This document shows, in pieces, positions 24,360 to 35,410 of a stretch of 64,000 bases of DNA; the first letter of the stretch is position 1, and each line of letters begins with the position of its first letter. Below the pieces are notes generated by a model, which was not told where the DNA came from, searched no databases, and worked only from the letters and a program-made list of their open reading frames with translations. The DNA comes from Malus domestica (Eukaryota > Streptophyta > Magnoliopsida > Rosales > Rosaceae). Where the stretch lies: the NCBI RefSeq assembly GCF_042453785.1, contig NC_091674.1, positions 24,630,001-24,694,000 on the forward strand, given 5' to 3'. The position numbers and the translations under genes were made by a program.

Positions 24360-25160
24360 AAGGGTAAAGGAACAGTACCACTGCTGGATAATTGGAAAGT
24401 CCCGGTGTGTCAACCTCTGTGCTTCATGGCAAGGTAGACTAGCAAACATGCCCAACCTTTACTCACATTCGAGAAAACACTCCCAACAAGATTGCTTGCC
24501 CCAAAATCGAAGAGGCATCGCCCTCCGAATCTCGAGAGCCAGACTCCCAACATGATTACTTTCTCAAAAATCGAATAGAGGGTAAAGGAACAGTACCACT
24601 GCTGGATAATTTGAAAGTCCCTGTGTGTCATCCTCTGTGCTTCGTGGCAAGGTAGACTAGCAAACATGCCCAACCTTTACTCACATTCGAGAAAACACCC
24701 CCAACAAGATTGCTTGCTCCAAAATCGAAGAGGCACCGCCCTCCGAATCTCGAGAGCCAGACTCCTAACATGATTACTTTCTCAAAAATCGAAGAGAGGG
24801 TAAAGGAACAGTACCACTGCTGGATAATTGGAAAGTCCCTGTGTGTCAACCTCTGTGCTTCGTGGCAAGGTAGACTAGCAAACATGCCCAACCTTTACTC
24901 ATATTCGAGAAAACACTCCCAACTCCCAACATGATTACTTTCTCAAAAATCGAAGACACCGCTCTCCGAATCTCGAGAGCCAGACCCCCAGCATGATTGC
25001 TTTCTCAAAAATCGAAGACACCGCTCTCCGAATCTCGAGAGCCAGACCCCTAGCATGATTGCTTTCTCAAAAATCGAAGAGGCATCGTTCTCCGAATCTC
25101 GAGAGCCAGATCCCCGACAGGATTGCTTGTTCGAAAACCGAAGAGGCACCACTTTCCTAA
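24360..25160 (+). repeat. Array of 218-bp and ~63-bp units in LARD A
   Basis: Three units of about 218 bases span 24360-24930, each with 'gggtaaaggaacagtaccac', 'caaggtagactagcaaacat', 'gcccaacctttactca' and 'cgaagaggca'. They are followed by shorter units of about 63 bases (24930-25160) built on 'ctctcgaatctcgagagcc'-like and 'tttctcaaaaatcgaaga' blocks. All unit types share the core AAATCGAAGA. Confidence 0.8.
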
Positions 25161-26514
25161 CTTCAAGAGCCGGATCTCCTTGGATAAAGCTTGTCTGTAA
25201 TCTTCACACGCAACATCAGCTTTCCAGATACCACAGACCACTTTTTCAAAGTGCTCTGACAGAGTTAAAACTTGTGAAGCTGGCAGCTCCCACTACCGTG
25301 CTATGACCAAGCAGGGTAAAGGAATAGCATTATTACTTGATGTTAGGGAGACTCCTATATATGGCGACCTCCATCCCCAACGGACAGGCAGACCTGCAAA
25401 AATGCTCAACCCTTCCTCTTATCTGAGAGGGCACTCCCAACGAAGCCTTTCAAAATATTCAGCTTTCTTTCCCCCCGATAATACCTCTGTAAACAAGCTA
25501 TTCTAGAGCAAGAATATCTCATATCATCAGGGTTAAAAGCAAGAGTATCCCATATCATGCTTTTTCCCTGTCTTTTCCTTTGGCCTTGTTCTTACCTGCA
25601 AGACAAGGAGAAAGAGAGCAATCAGTCAGCACTTGGAATCAAGCTTCCAGCCAGGAACTGACTGCCTGGAACCCCTTACCCTGGCATTGCTCTCGAGTAC
25701 TCATCTTCAACATCTTATGCTTCCAAGGAAGATACCGCATCTGCCTGAGGATAGGGCAAGTGAGAAGGATACAAGGAAGCATGTGGAGACAAGCGTAACA
25801 GCACACGTGCCGATATATCCATTACTCTGTCAAAAGCAAAAGTATCCCATATCAGCAGGGTCGAACGTACTCTAGATTTGATGGACTTGTTTTGACCCTC
25901 AAATTCTTCAGTCGGCCTTATACTTTGGAGGAAACCAGAAAACCCTCCAGCCCAGTTCAAGAATAAGCCTGTGGAAAGTTACTTCTTCAAAAGCAAAAGT
26001 ATCCCATATCATCTCTTCTCATTTTTCTTCTCTTTATCCTTCATGCTGCCTGCAAGATAGGGAGAATGTGAACAATCAGCCGGAGCTCTGATTGCTTACC
26101 TTGTCTGTTACCTCTTTCAGCAGATCCCCTAGCTCGGCGACTTGGGGGACTCCTACTACATGGTTTGTATCGCGCTTGACCAAGCCTGAAACTACAAGTA
26201 AGCTTCAAGTGACATTGATACATTACCTTGTGCATCTCCACCAGTTACAGATACCACCCCTGGATGGAGGAAGAGTACTTCCAGAGAAGATTCCACATCT
26301 ACCTATGAGACAGATAAGGAAAGTCAAGCCGATACCACACTCCGGGACTTAGAAGTTTCGTGGTTACGAGATCATTCTCCCACAATATTTCCTAATGTCA
26401 TTTGTACTAAATCATTCACTTGTACTCCCTAAAGGAGAGCTTGAACCTATGTACTTGTGTAAACCCTTCACAATTAATGAGAACTCATCTATTCCGTGGA
26501 CGTAGCCAATCTGG

Positions 26515-27225
26515 GTGAATCACGTACATCTTGCGTTTGCTTTCCTATCTCTATCCATTTATATACTTATCCACACTAATGACCGGAGCAATCTAGCGAA
26601 GATCACAAAAAGTGACCGTTTTCGCTACCTAGGATCTATCTTGCAAGAGAACGGAGAATTAGATGGAGATCTCAACCATAGAATACAAGCTGGATGGATG
26701 AAGTGTAAGAGTGTATCCGGCGTGTTGTGTGATCGTCGTAGGCCACTGAAGCTCAAGGGAAAATTTTATAGGACGGCAATAAGGCCAACGATGTTGTATG
26801 GCACAGAATGTTGGGCGGTGAAGCATCAACATGTACACAAAATGGGTGTAGCGGAGATGAGGATGATTCGTGGGATGTATGGGCACACGAGAAAGGATAA
26901 GATTGGGAATGAGGATATCCAAGGTAAAGTAGGAATAGCCAAAATTGAAGGAAATATGAGAGAAAATCGGTTCCGGTGGTTTGGACATGTGCAAAGAAGG
27001 CCTACTGACGCTCCGGTTCGAAAATGTGACTACGGGACAGAAGTTCAGGGCCGAAGGGGTAGAGGAAGACCTAGGAAAACTTTGGAAGAGACCCTAAGAA
27101 AAGACTTGATTACTTGGATCTAACGGAGGACATGACACAAAACCGAGCGCAATGGCGTTATAGGATTCATATAGCCGACCCCACTTAGTGGGAAAAGGCT
27201 TTGTTGTTGTTGTTGTTGTTGTTGT
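26515..27225 (+). mobile_element. Second RTE 3' end (R2) of chimera A
   Basis: From about 26607 the translation reads [20 protein letters not shown] and continues like the C-terminus of the RTE protein ([18 protein letters not shown]). A frameshift near 27112 breaks the frame just before YLDLTEDM. It ends 'cacttagtgggaaaaggc' followed by seven or eight TTG repeats. This is the functional RTE 3' tail of the chimera. Confidence 0.85.
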
Positions 27226-27241
27226 TAATATTTTAAAACAT

Positions 27242-27410
27242 GTTAATTTGTCCACAACTGACAAAATTGTAAATAAGAGTTATTTCCGTCCATCAAACGA
27301 GGAATAATACAACAAAAAGGTGATAAATTTAACAATTCCGAGAAACTTAACTTGTTTTATAGATCAAGAGCTTATAATTAAAATGAAAGTCAAAAGAGTA
27401 AATCAGAAGA
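27242..27410. repeat. Unclassified repeat, copy 2, right part
   Basis: This continues the repeat broken at 19168 and matches about 6428-6603, confirming that the sequence between was inserted. Confidence 0.75.
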
Positions 27411-27536
27411 ACTTTGTAAGCAATAATTAATAAACCAAGAAAAAATATTTAATTATAAAATATATGAAAATGTACGTAAAAGTTGTCCGAACATAAAAAA
27501 AAACTACAAGTAGTCGTATGGGTTTAATGCATCAAG

Positions 27537-28007
27537 CTACTGAGTATCGGCTGGGCGAAGTGGCTGGGAGGTCGAAGGTGGAGCAAGATTAGGTGCTGGC
27601 ATCGGGATTTGGAGGCCGGACATCTGTAAGGCCCGTAAGATCATGCTCATCTTCTCGCCCAAGGCCGCAATCTTCTTGCCCTTGGCTGCAATCTTATCGC
27701 CTTGGGCCGCAATCTTATCGCCCTGGGCCGCAATCTTAGCTTTTAGGGTTTCCACTTCCTTCGTCAAGGCGATGACCTATGTTGTGGTCGATCTGGAAGA
27801 GGAGGCACCCGTCTCACGAACCCGCGCCTTCCCTATACCCCGAACAACCTTGCCATAATGATGATCGAGCTTCTGATCCAGAACGAAACTACAACAGGTA
27901 GCGATGCTGCTATGCTGCTGTGAGGTAGCCACTCCACGATGTCGCGAGTCATACGCAATCTTGATCAATTTGTTGGACCTACGTACGTTGTGTACCGACT
28001 TCAGCAT
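27537..28007 (-). pseudogene. C-terminal relic of a transposase-associated protein (PF03004-like)
   Basis: The minus-strand frame LKSVHNVRRSNKLIKIAYDSR runs to RETGASSSRSTTT, meets a TAG at 27777-27779, and continues in the same frame VIALTKEVETLKAKIAAQ to the end PLRPADTQ. The tail has a three- to fourfold repeat of IAAQGDK, a coiled coil. The RGxGKARxRETGASSS...LRPADTQ pattern resembles the C-termini of plant Ptta/En-Spm transposase-annotated proteins, from memory. The catalytic or DNA-binding core is missing. Confidence 0.5.
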
Positions 28008-28239
28008 TCGATTAAGCCGCCTGGTGTTTTTTTTAGCTGCCCAAAATAACTTAAATGGTGAAAACTCTAATCTTAAATTTCTACAAAAAATTTAGCAAAA
28101 CCTCCCTTAATAGTATATCATTTCCCAAAACCTGAAAATAGTAAAATAACATTAATTCACACCCACAACACATTTTCACAATGCAGCAAATTTTCACAAT
28201 CATAAAAATAATAGTTTTAAAATGAAAAAATACAACGTA

Positions 28240-28515
28240 GAAGGACTTAGAAAAAACTAACTGGCTGGGAGCCCCCACCCTCAATTGTGGATGCAAAGGA
28301 AGTGTGATCAGAAGGCTCCGGATGGCAGCGGCGTCGAAGAGGCCGCCGTGCACTGAGCGGCTGAACCGACACTGATGACGCCGATGATGCGGGCACCTGG
28401 GATGCCCTAGGAGTAGCCTCAGTAAACGATGTAGGCTCCCCAATGAAGCAGTAGGTGCTGAAAATGCGGGCAGCGCATTGGTCACACCTTGACGACAAGT
28501 GATCAACTGCGACAT
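28240..28515 (-). pseudogene. GC-rich N-terminal-like fragment, probably of the same transposon gene
   Basis: A GC-rich island in AT-rich surroundings. The frame SASSVSVQPLSARRPLRRRC...IEGGGSQPV is low-complexity S/P/R-rich, like the N-termini of PF03004-type proteins. It lies about 250 bases upstream of the C-terminal relic in the same orientation, with the core deleted. This is weak evidence; it may be unrelated. Confidence 0.35.
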
Positions 28516-30281
28516 CTATACAATTTTTGAACCATAAAAATATAACATTAGAAACTAATCATTTCTTGCATTTGAAACTAATCAATTAGCAGCCAAAGTA
28601 ATATCATATCCTTTCTTGCGTTTGTTCACATATATATAAAGCAGTATTGCAAAGGTAGAAACAATACCAATTCAAAAGAAGTTTTGGTTGATCAACTCCA
28701 AACACATGTTTTACTTGAAATAGCTAAAACAATAAATATAAAAATATACACACATGTGTATAGTTTCATGCCGTGCAAGCTAGGTTCATTTAGTTTCCTT
28801 ATATACATCCACACATATATACTAAGAAATACAAATATACACTAGCTATTATGCATATCGTGCCCCCTATGACCTGCCCATGGCCTAGGCTCCACCACAG
28901 CGCTAAGATGATAACTACATTCTTTCATATGCATAACAATCAAATACCTATGTATTAAAGCAAACTGAATGAGTATAACTACACTAGGACAAACAATACT
29001 TAGGAAAAGAATGAAAGCAACAGCGCACCACAAGCCATAAACACACTAGAAAGTCATAACCTATCAGACCATAAAGTTTTAATTTTGAAGAGCACCCCAT
29101 TCTAGAATATCCAGAATGAAATATAAAACCATTACGCAGAAAAAACATATAATCCATAGAGATACAAATTTGTGAAATTTGTGAGACTTGATGTACAAAG
29201 CAAAACTCAAGCCTCACAATTGATCACAAGCAGAAACATATGATTGAATTCAGGTTTACAATCATAAAGTTCTGTGGGTACAACACTTCATTAACTACGG
29301 AAGGCAACTACTACCCTCAAAGTCTTATTGACTTATAAGACTTGCAACATAGATAGAGGTTTTACACAGAAATCACACATCAAAAGGCCATAACTGGAAA
29401 ATCAAATAATGGCACTTAATATCAATTGTAGCAACCGAAACACCAATACAAGCCGTAAAATAGTACGATTCTTCAAGGCTTTATCACATTAAAGTTCAGC
29501 TTCCACTTCATTATATTTAATGGTTCTCACAGCAAATTGAAAGCTTAAGAAAACACTCTAGTATTCAAGATTCATAAATGGCTTTCAAGTCCCAGTACAA
29601 GGTAAGCGACTAAGTTTAAATGACCATACCAAATTCTACTACCCCATAAATTTTACAGCAACCTATTTCCAGAAATTCATAATATCAAGAAAATAAATAA
29701 ATTTATTAATTTATTTTGTACTAGAAAAGATAACAAATTATAAACGAAAAAGAATGAGAAAAAGGAAAATCAGCAAAAAAGCTAGCTGAAGAAAGCAAAC
29801 AAGTACAGACCTTCCATATTAGCAAGCACCATTGTCATCCATAGTGGATGAGCTACCAAGATCAACCAGAGACAAACTGAATTCCCAACCTTTATCTCCA
29901 TTTCTCTCACTTGCATTTTACAAGTCTCAGATCCAAAGGGTATCTCACCCCCAAACACACCATCCCAGAAACCCCCTAAAACCAACCCAACTCACTCAGA
30001 TTACCAAATCCCAGCTCACAAATCTCACCCTAACAACAAACTCACCATTACCCGCTTCCCCAAATCATAAAAATCACCCACTCTACCAAAAAACAATCCA
30101 CCGATTAAAGCAAAAAGCAAAACATTGAGAGAGAGAGAGATGTGAAAGGACCTTCGGAATTGAGGAAACGGCAAGGAATTCCGATGGAGTTGAAGCGGAG
30201 GAGGAGCAGATGGGTGGGTAGTGGCTGTTGTCTTCCTTCGTCTTTGTTTTCGTCTAACGGAGTGGGAGAGAAGAGCGAGAT
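28516..30281. other. AT-rich stretch; possible relic of a gene leader near 30150-30280
   Basis: 28516-29750 has no recognisable gene. From 29780 to 30281 the minus strand looks like a plant 5' leader: CT-rich, with a (CT)n run at 30127-30140 and exon-like GC content. I found no coding exons downstream that could belong to it. The copia element is inserted at its outer end. I make no product call. Confidence 0.3.
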
Positions 30282-30286
30282 GGAGT

Positions 30287-30516
30287 TAAAGAGCCACATC
30301 CTCAGTCAACTCAACAGTGCCAACTAGGATCCAAGTCCTTAGTACAGTAAGCAATTACTTAGTGTATAAGTTTAGTGTTACTTTAGTATTGTAACTAATC
30401 TTAGTTTAATGTTAGTTAGTTACAATAGTTAATATCTAAGCTTTATTTTAGCTTACTGGTATAAATACCATCATGTAAATCATTTCTTCAGTTAATAAGA
30501 AATATCTTTCTAAATA
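30287..30516 (+). repeat. 5' LTR of the copia element
   Basis: About 230 bases, matching 34485-34714 with roughly four mismatches. It contains 'gcttactggtataaatacca' (a TATAAATA promoter box) and ends at TTTCTAAATA. It is followed directly by TGGTATCATC, a Met-tRNA-type primer-binding site. The first bases differ slightly from the 3' copy (TGTAAAG there). Confidence 0.85.
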
Positions 30517-30781
30517 TGGTATCATCCCTTTTTGCTTAACCGTCTTTCTCTCTCTCTCGATCTTCTTTCTCGTTTCCTGCGATCTCTGATCTTCGTGGTT
30601 GTTGATCTTCGCAGTTTCTGTAACCTTTGCGATCTACAATTTTTGTGATTTCTGTATTTGCTTCAATTTGTGATCTTCGACTCTTGAGATCTGTCGTCGT
30701 ATTTTCGATTTCTGGAAGGTGGAAGCAATTGCACTATCAGTGATCTTCGCTCTTCTGCACTCTCTGTGATCTGCTGAATCT

Positions 30782-33700
30782 ATGACTTCATCAACTTCTT
30801 CTCCAACGGATCCTGAAGTTTTTGCCCTAAATTTGGCCCCGATGAACCCTAATTTGGCTTCGGTTCCTCTTTCTCCCTCAATTTCTTCTATTTCCATTCA
30901 GAATAGCTGTATGGTTCCTACAAAGCTCAAACGCGATAATTACCTTGTTTGGAACGCTTTATTTGCTCCGATCTTTCGTCGGTATAAGCTTATAGGAATT
31001 GTTGATGGCTCTGAAGCTTGTCCCTCGCCGTTTCTTCTTGATGAATCTGGCCAGACCACTGCACTTCCAAATCCTGCTTTTGATCTATGGTATGAAAAGG
31101 ATCAAAATATCCTTATTTGGTTGAATTCTACTCTTTCGGAATATCTTATTCCTTTCACAGTTGGTGTCCAATCCTCTCGAGAACTTTGGCTCATTCTTGA
31201 ACAACGTTTTGAAGGCGTCTCAGCTGCTCATATTCACCATCTTCGTTCTCGCCTTCACTAAGTTTAGAAGGGTGATCTACCTATTTCAGAGTACATTCAA
31301 CTCATCAAGAACATTTCTGATGCACTCATGGTTGCTGGAGCTCCAGTTTCTGAAAGTGATCTGATTGATATCACACTACAAGGTCTTTCTGATGATTATG
31401 AGTCTTTCATCGACTCGATTATGCTCCGTATCTCGTCCACCTCTTTGGATGAACTCCATGGATTGTTGATTAATAAGGAGCTCTTTATGAATCGCAAAAA
31501 GAAGTCTGTTGTTTCTAAACCATTTGAGGCTTATGCAGCTCACTCTTCTCAGCCTCCTTTTCTTCCTACACCACATGGCTATTCTCCACATCATTCTCGG
31601 GCCACTTACTCTCGTGATCATTCTCAGGGCACTCACTATCGTGGCAAAGGTTCTTTCCGGGGCCACAACAACAACTTTCGTGGAAATAATGCTCGTGGTA
31701 ATTATCGGGGCAATTACAGAGGTAACTCTCATAATTTCAATCGCAATTTTGGAGGCAATTCCAGAGGTAACAACACTGGTTCCAAATCTCCTTGTCAAAT
31801 CTGCCATTCTCTTGAACATGAAGCTATTGACTGTTTTGAACGAATGAATCATGCCTACTCTGGTAAAGTTCCTCCTGCAAAACTGGCAGCTATGTGTGCT
31901 CAAACCAACTACAAACCCTCTGCTCCTACTTGGCTCATGGACTCCGGAGCTACATCACATATCACTAATGATGTTTCTGCCCTTCAATCTCCAGTGCCTT
32001 ACAATGGTCAAGATAAGGTCTATATCGGTGAAGGTCAAGGTATGCCAATTCATCATATTGGTACTACCACTCTTCGAACTCCTCTTGCTAATTTTCGTTT
32101 AAATAATGTTCTTCATGTCGCTGCAATGAAGCATAATCTTCTATCTGCTTATCAATTCCTAAGAGATAATCACTGCAAATTAACCTTTGATTCTGATGGA
32201 TCTAAAATCAAGGATCGTATTTCGGGGATGATGCTTTTTCGGGGCCCTGTTAGCCGTGGCTTCTATCCATTTCAAGGCTCACCAACTGCTTTCAACTCTC
32301 ATTCTGCACTTGTTAGTACAACAACTTCTTTACAAGTCTGGCACAACCGGCTTGGTCATTCCTCATCTGTTATCTTCAGAAAGACTTTGAATAATAGTTC
32401 TATTGCTTATCGTGGTAAAAAGTTCACTTCGTTCTTTTGTTCAGATTGTGCAATTGGCAAGAATCACAAACTGCCATTTATTACCAGTGTTAGTACCGTG
32501 TCTGTTGCTTTAGAACTTGTGCATTGTGATGTCTGGGGACCTGCCCCTACATCTTCTGTTAGTGGCTATCGTTACTATGTCTTGTTTGTTGATGAGTTTA
32601 CAAAGTATAGCTGGTTCTTTCCACTGAAGTTGAAATCTGAAGTGTATTCCATCTTTGTTCATTTCAAGAGCTATGTAGAAAACTTACTTGGAAATAAAAT
32701 CAAAGTTCTCATAACTGATTCAGGGGGTGAATTCACTGGTACTAATTTCAAGTCTTTTCTGCTCCATCATGGTATTATGCATCAGTTTTCTTGTCTTCAC
32801 ACACCAGAACAAAATGGTTGTGTTGAACGGAAACATCGACATCTCACAGAAACTGCTCGTACTCTGCTCACTGCATCAAAGGTTCCTCATAAATACTGGG
32901 TTGAAGCATGTTCTACTACCTTATATTTGATCAATTGGCTTCAGATTTCTGGTCTTACACTTTCTCCATGGGAACTGTTATTTCACAAGCCTCCTGACTA
33001 CTCCAAGCTTAAAGTGTTTGGTTGCAGCTGTTATCCGTGGCTCAAACCATATACTACCTCAAAGTTGGATGGTAAAAGTGTTCAGTGTGTTTTTCTGGGT
33101 TATAGCTTACAGCACAAAGGCTACAGATGCCTTGATCCTCTTACATCCCGCGTCTATATCTCAAGACATGTTTTGTTCAATGAAATTCACTTTCCTTTTC
33201 ATGATTTTAAATCTTCTTCTGTGTCATCATCATAGCAATCCACTTCTTATCTTCCTATTTTTACCCTTCTTTTTTCAATATCCTGTCTCACACCACCCTC
33301 CTTCTTTCAGTCACCTCTCCCACTTTCCCCTAGTACTTCCAGTCCTGTTAATGTACCACAACCCCAAACCACTAGTTCATCCAGTCCACATTCCTTATCT
33401 CCTCATACTTCTCCTTCCCCATTACCCTAACCCCATATCCTTGCCAACACTCATTCTATGACCACCCGATCCAAAGCCGGCATTTTTAAACCTAAAGCCT
33501 TGGCAGCCACCAAACATCCTTTTGACATTTCACAATTTGTTCCTACTACTTACCTTCAAGCCTCCAAACATGCTCATTGGAACCAGGCCATGGCAGAGGA
33601 ATTTCAAGCACTGCAATCTACAAGAACTTGGTCCCTTGTTCCTTCTTCTCCTACTCAAAATCTGGTTGGTTGTAAATGGGTTTTTCTAGTTAAAAGGAAA

Positions 33701-34485
33701 CCTGATGGCACTGTGGACCGGTAGAAAGCCTGTTTGGAAGCGAAAGAGTTTCATCAACAAGAAGGGATTGACTTTACAGAAACCTTCAGTCCCGTTGCAA
33801 AGCCTATTACTATTTGGATTCTTTTGACTTTAGCAGTACAGTTTGATTGGTTTTTAAACCAATTGGATATTAGTAATGCATTTTTGCACGGCACACTCAA
33901 GGAGGAGGTCATTATGCAACAACCTCTGAGATTTATTGATCCATCTAAAGCTTCTTATGTTTGCAAGCTCCACAAATCCCTTTATGGCCTCAAGCAAGCC
34001 CCCCCGGGCATGGTATGACAAGCTTTTCCAGACTTTGGTTTCTCTTGGTTTCACCAACTCTCCTTCTTATTGCTCTCTGTTTGTTCAATATCAACCAGCT
34101 CTTGTTATTGTTATGGTCTATGTTGACGATATCATTGTGACTAGACCCAATGCCCAACTCTGTCAAGCTTTTATTCATAAGCTCAGTCAACTATTTCCGG
34201 TTAAAGACCTCGGCCCTTTACACTATTTCCTGGGTTTGGAAGTTCATCGCAGTTCAGCAGGAATTTTTCTTTCTCAACATAAGTATGCTGCTGATCTTCT
34301 ACATTCGGGAAATTGATTATCACTACATTCGGGAACTTGTCTTAACTTCTCTTCTATTTGTTCGCTTTGTACTCAGTCACCACCAAATTGCAGATATTCA
34401 CACCAAATCATTGTCCAAAGCTCGGTTTCAGCTTCTTAAATCCAAGCTTTCACTTGGTCTTCCTCCGTTCAGCTTGAGGGGGTGT
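30782..34485 (+). pseudogene. Copia gag-pol polyprotein, broken
   Basis: The ATG is at 30782. Gag starts MTSSTSSPTD and includes KLKRDNYLVWNALF. Stops TAA (31259-31261) and TAG (31265-31267) interrupt gag, then the same frame continues to 33235. This part holds the zinc knuckle CQICHSLEHEAIDC (C-X2-C-X4-H-X4-C), the protease motif WLMDSGATSH, the H-H-C-C integrase head (HNRLGH...CSDCAIG) and the integrase core with ITDSGGEF and QNGCVERKHR. Further in-frame stops lie at 33233 and 33722, and a frameshift occurs in the C run near 34005. RT motifs [11 protein letters not shown] and VYVDDIIV are present. RNase H is mostly deleted; only YHYIREL...HHQIADIHTKSLS survives. Confidence 0.9.
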
Positions 34486-34714
34486 AAAGAGCCACATCCT
34501 CAGTCAACTCAACAGTGCCAACTAGGATCCAAGTCCTCAGTACAGTCAGCAATTACTTAGTGTATAAGTTTAGTGTTACTTTAGTATTGTAACTAATCTT
34601 AGTTTAATGTTAATTAGTTACAATAGTTAATATCTAAGCTTTATTTTAGCTTACTGGTATAAATACCATCATTTAAATCATTTCTTCAGTTAATAAGAAA
34701 TATCTTTCTAAATA
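34485..34714 (+). repeat. 3' LTR of the copia element
   Basis: Begins TGTAAAG (34483 if the TG is counted) after the polypurine tract and ends TTTCTAAATA at 34714. It is the partner of the 5' LTR at 30287-30516. Confidence 0.85.
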
Positions 34715-34719
34715 GGAGT

Positions 34720-34805
34720 GAGAGAGATCGCGAACTTGTTTTTTCATCTGGCCAGATTATGAGATTATAATAATTCTTAAACCATTTCTACTGTTAATTC
34801 ATATT
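34720..34805. other. Short host spacer between the copia element and chimera B
   Basis: About 85 bases, AT-rich, separating the copia target duplication from the 3' end of chimera B. It contains no feature. Confidence 0.5.
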
Positions 34806-34833
34806 TATATAACAACAACAAAACCTTTTCCCA

Positions 34834-35410
34834 CTAAGTGGGGTCGGCTATATGAATCCTAGAACGCCATTGCGCTCGGTTTTGTGTCATGTCCTCCGTT
34901 AGATCCAAGTACTCTAAGTCTTTTCTTAGAGTCTCTTCCAAAGTTTTCCTAGGTCTTCCTCTACCCCTTCGGCCCTGAACCTCTGTCCCGTAGTCACATC
35001 TTCGAACCGGAGCGTCAGTCGGCCTTCTTTGCACATGTCCAAATCACCGGAGCTGATTTTCTCTCATCTTTCCTACAATTTCGGCTACTCCTACTTTACC
35101 TCGGATATCCTCATTCCCAATCTTATCCTTTCTCGTGTGCCCACACATCCCACAAAGCATCCTCATCTCCGCTACACCCATTTTGTGTACGTGTTGATGC
35201 TTCACCGCCCAACATTCTGTGCCATACAACATCGCTGGCCTTATTGCCGTCCTATAAAATTTTCCCTTGAGTTTCAGTGGCCTACGACGGTCACACAACA
35301 CGCCGGATGCACTCTTACACTTCATCCATCCAGCTCGTATTCTATGGTTGAGATCTCCATCTCATTCTCCGTTCTCTTGCAAGATAGATCCTAGGTAGCG
35401 AAAACGGTCG
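34834..35410 (-). mobile_element. Second RTE 3' end (R2) of chimera B
   Basis: The minus-strand frame carries the RTE C-terminus ([21 protein letters not shown], then RRPTDAP and [10 protein letters not shown]) with a frame break near 35035. It begins at the LARD junction near 35413 and ends in (TTG)n at 34812. Confidence 0.8.

Larger units (their letters stand above)
22435..26606 (-). mobile_element. LARD-derived segment inside chimera A
   Basis: This runs antisense to the LINE. In its own orientation it starts near 26606 (tgtgatcttcgctagattgc) and ends near 22435 (cactgagt). It carries one ORF (22698-23372) and several tandem arrays, and no reverse transcriptase or integrase. Compared with the free copy at 15964-18017 it lacks the ~280 bases equivalent to 16254-16535. 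The same deletion is seen in copy B. Confidence 0.7.
19169..27225 (+). mobile_element. Chimeric RTE-LARD-RTE retroposon, copy A
   Basis: An 8057-base unit lies between perfect 16-bp repeats taatattttaaaacat (19153-19168 and 27226-27241). It is built of R1 (19169 to ~22434), an RTE-type LINE from its 5' end to its stop codon. Next is L (~22435 to ~26606), a LARD-derived segment in antisense to the LINE. Last is R2 (~26607-27225), a second RTE 3' end finishing in (TTG)n. The RTE part from DRFRYLGS to ADPT is thus present twice. The TSD spans the whole chimera and the 3' end is an RTE microsatellite tail, so target-primed reverse transcription of one chimeric RNA is the simplest reading. Copy B (34812-41848) has the same two junctions. 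Confidence 0.85.
30287..34714 (+). mobile_element. Ty1/copia LTR retrotransposon, degraded
   Basis: Two LTRs of about 230 bases enclose gag-protease-integrase-RT-RNase H in copia order. The flanking 5-base repeat GGAGT (30282-30286 and 34715-34719) is the target duplication. The purine-rich tract 'agcttgaggggg' precedes the 3' LTR. Several stops, a frameshift and an RNase H deletion make it non-autonomous. At about four differences per 230 bases between the LTRs, it is a moderately young insertion. Confidence 0.9.

Noticed and set aside
28842..29217. Minus-strand hydrophobic frames as gene exons
   Set aside because: AT-rich, no splice-consistent model and no family signal; they look like intron or spacer sequence.
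31376..31903. Minus-strand frame opposite copia gag
   Set aside because: It is the antisense shadow of the gag region and contains no recognisable motif.
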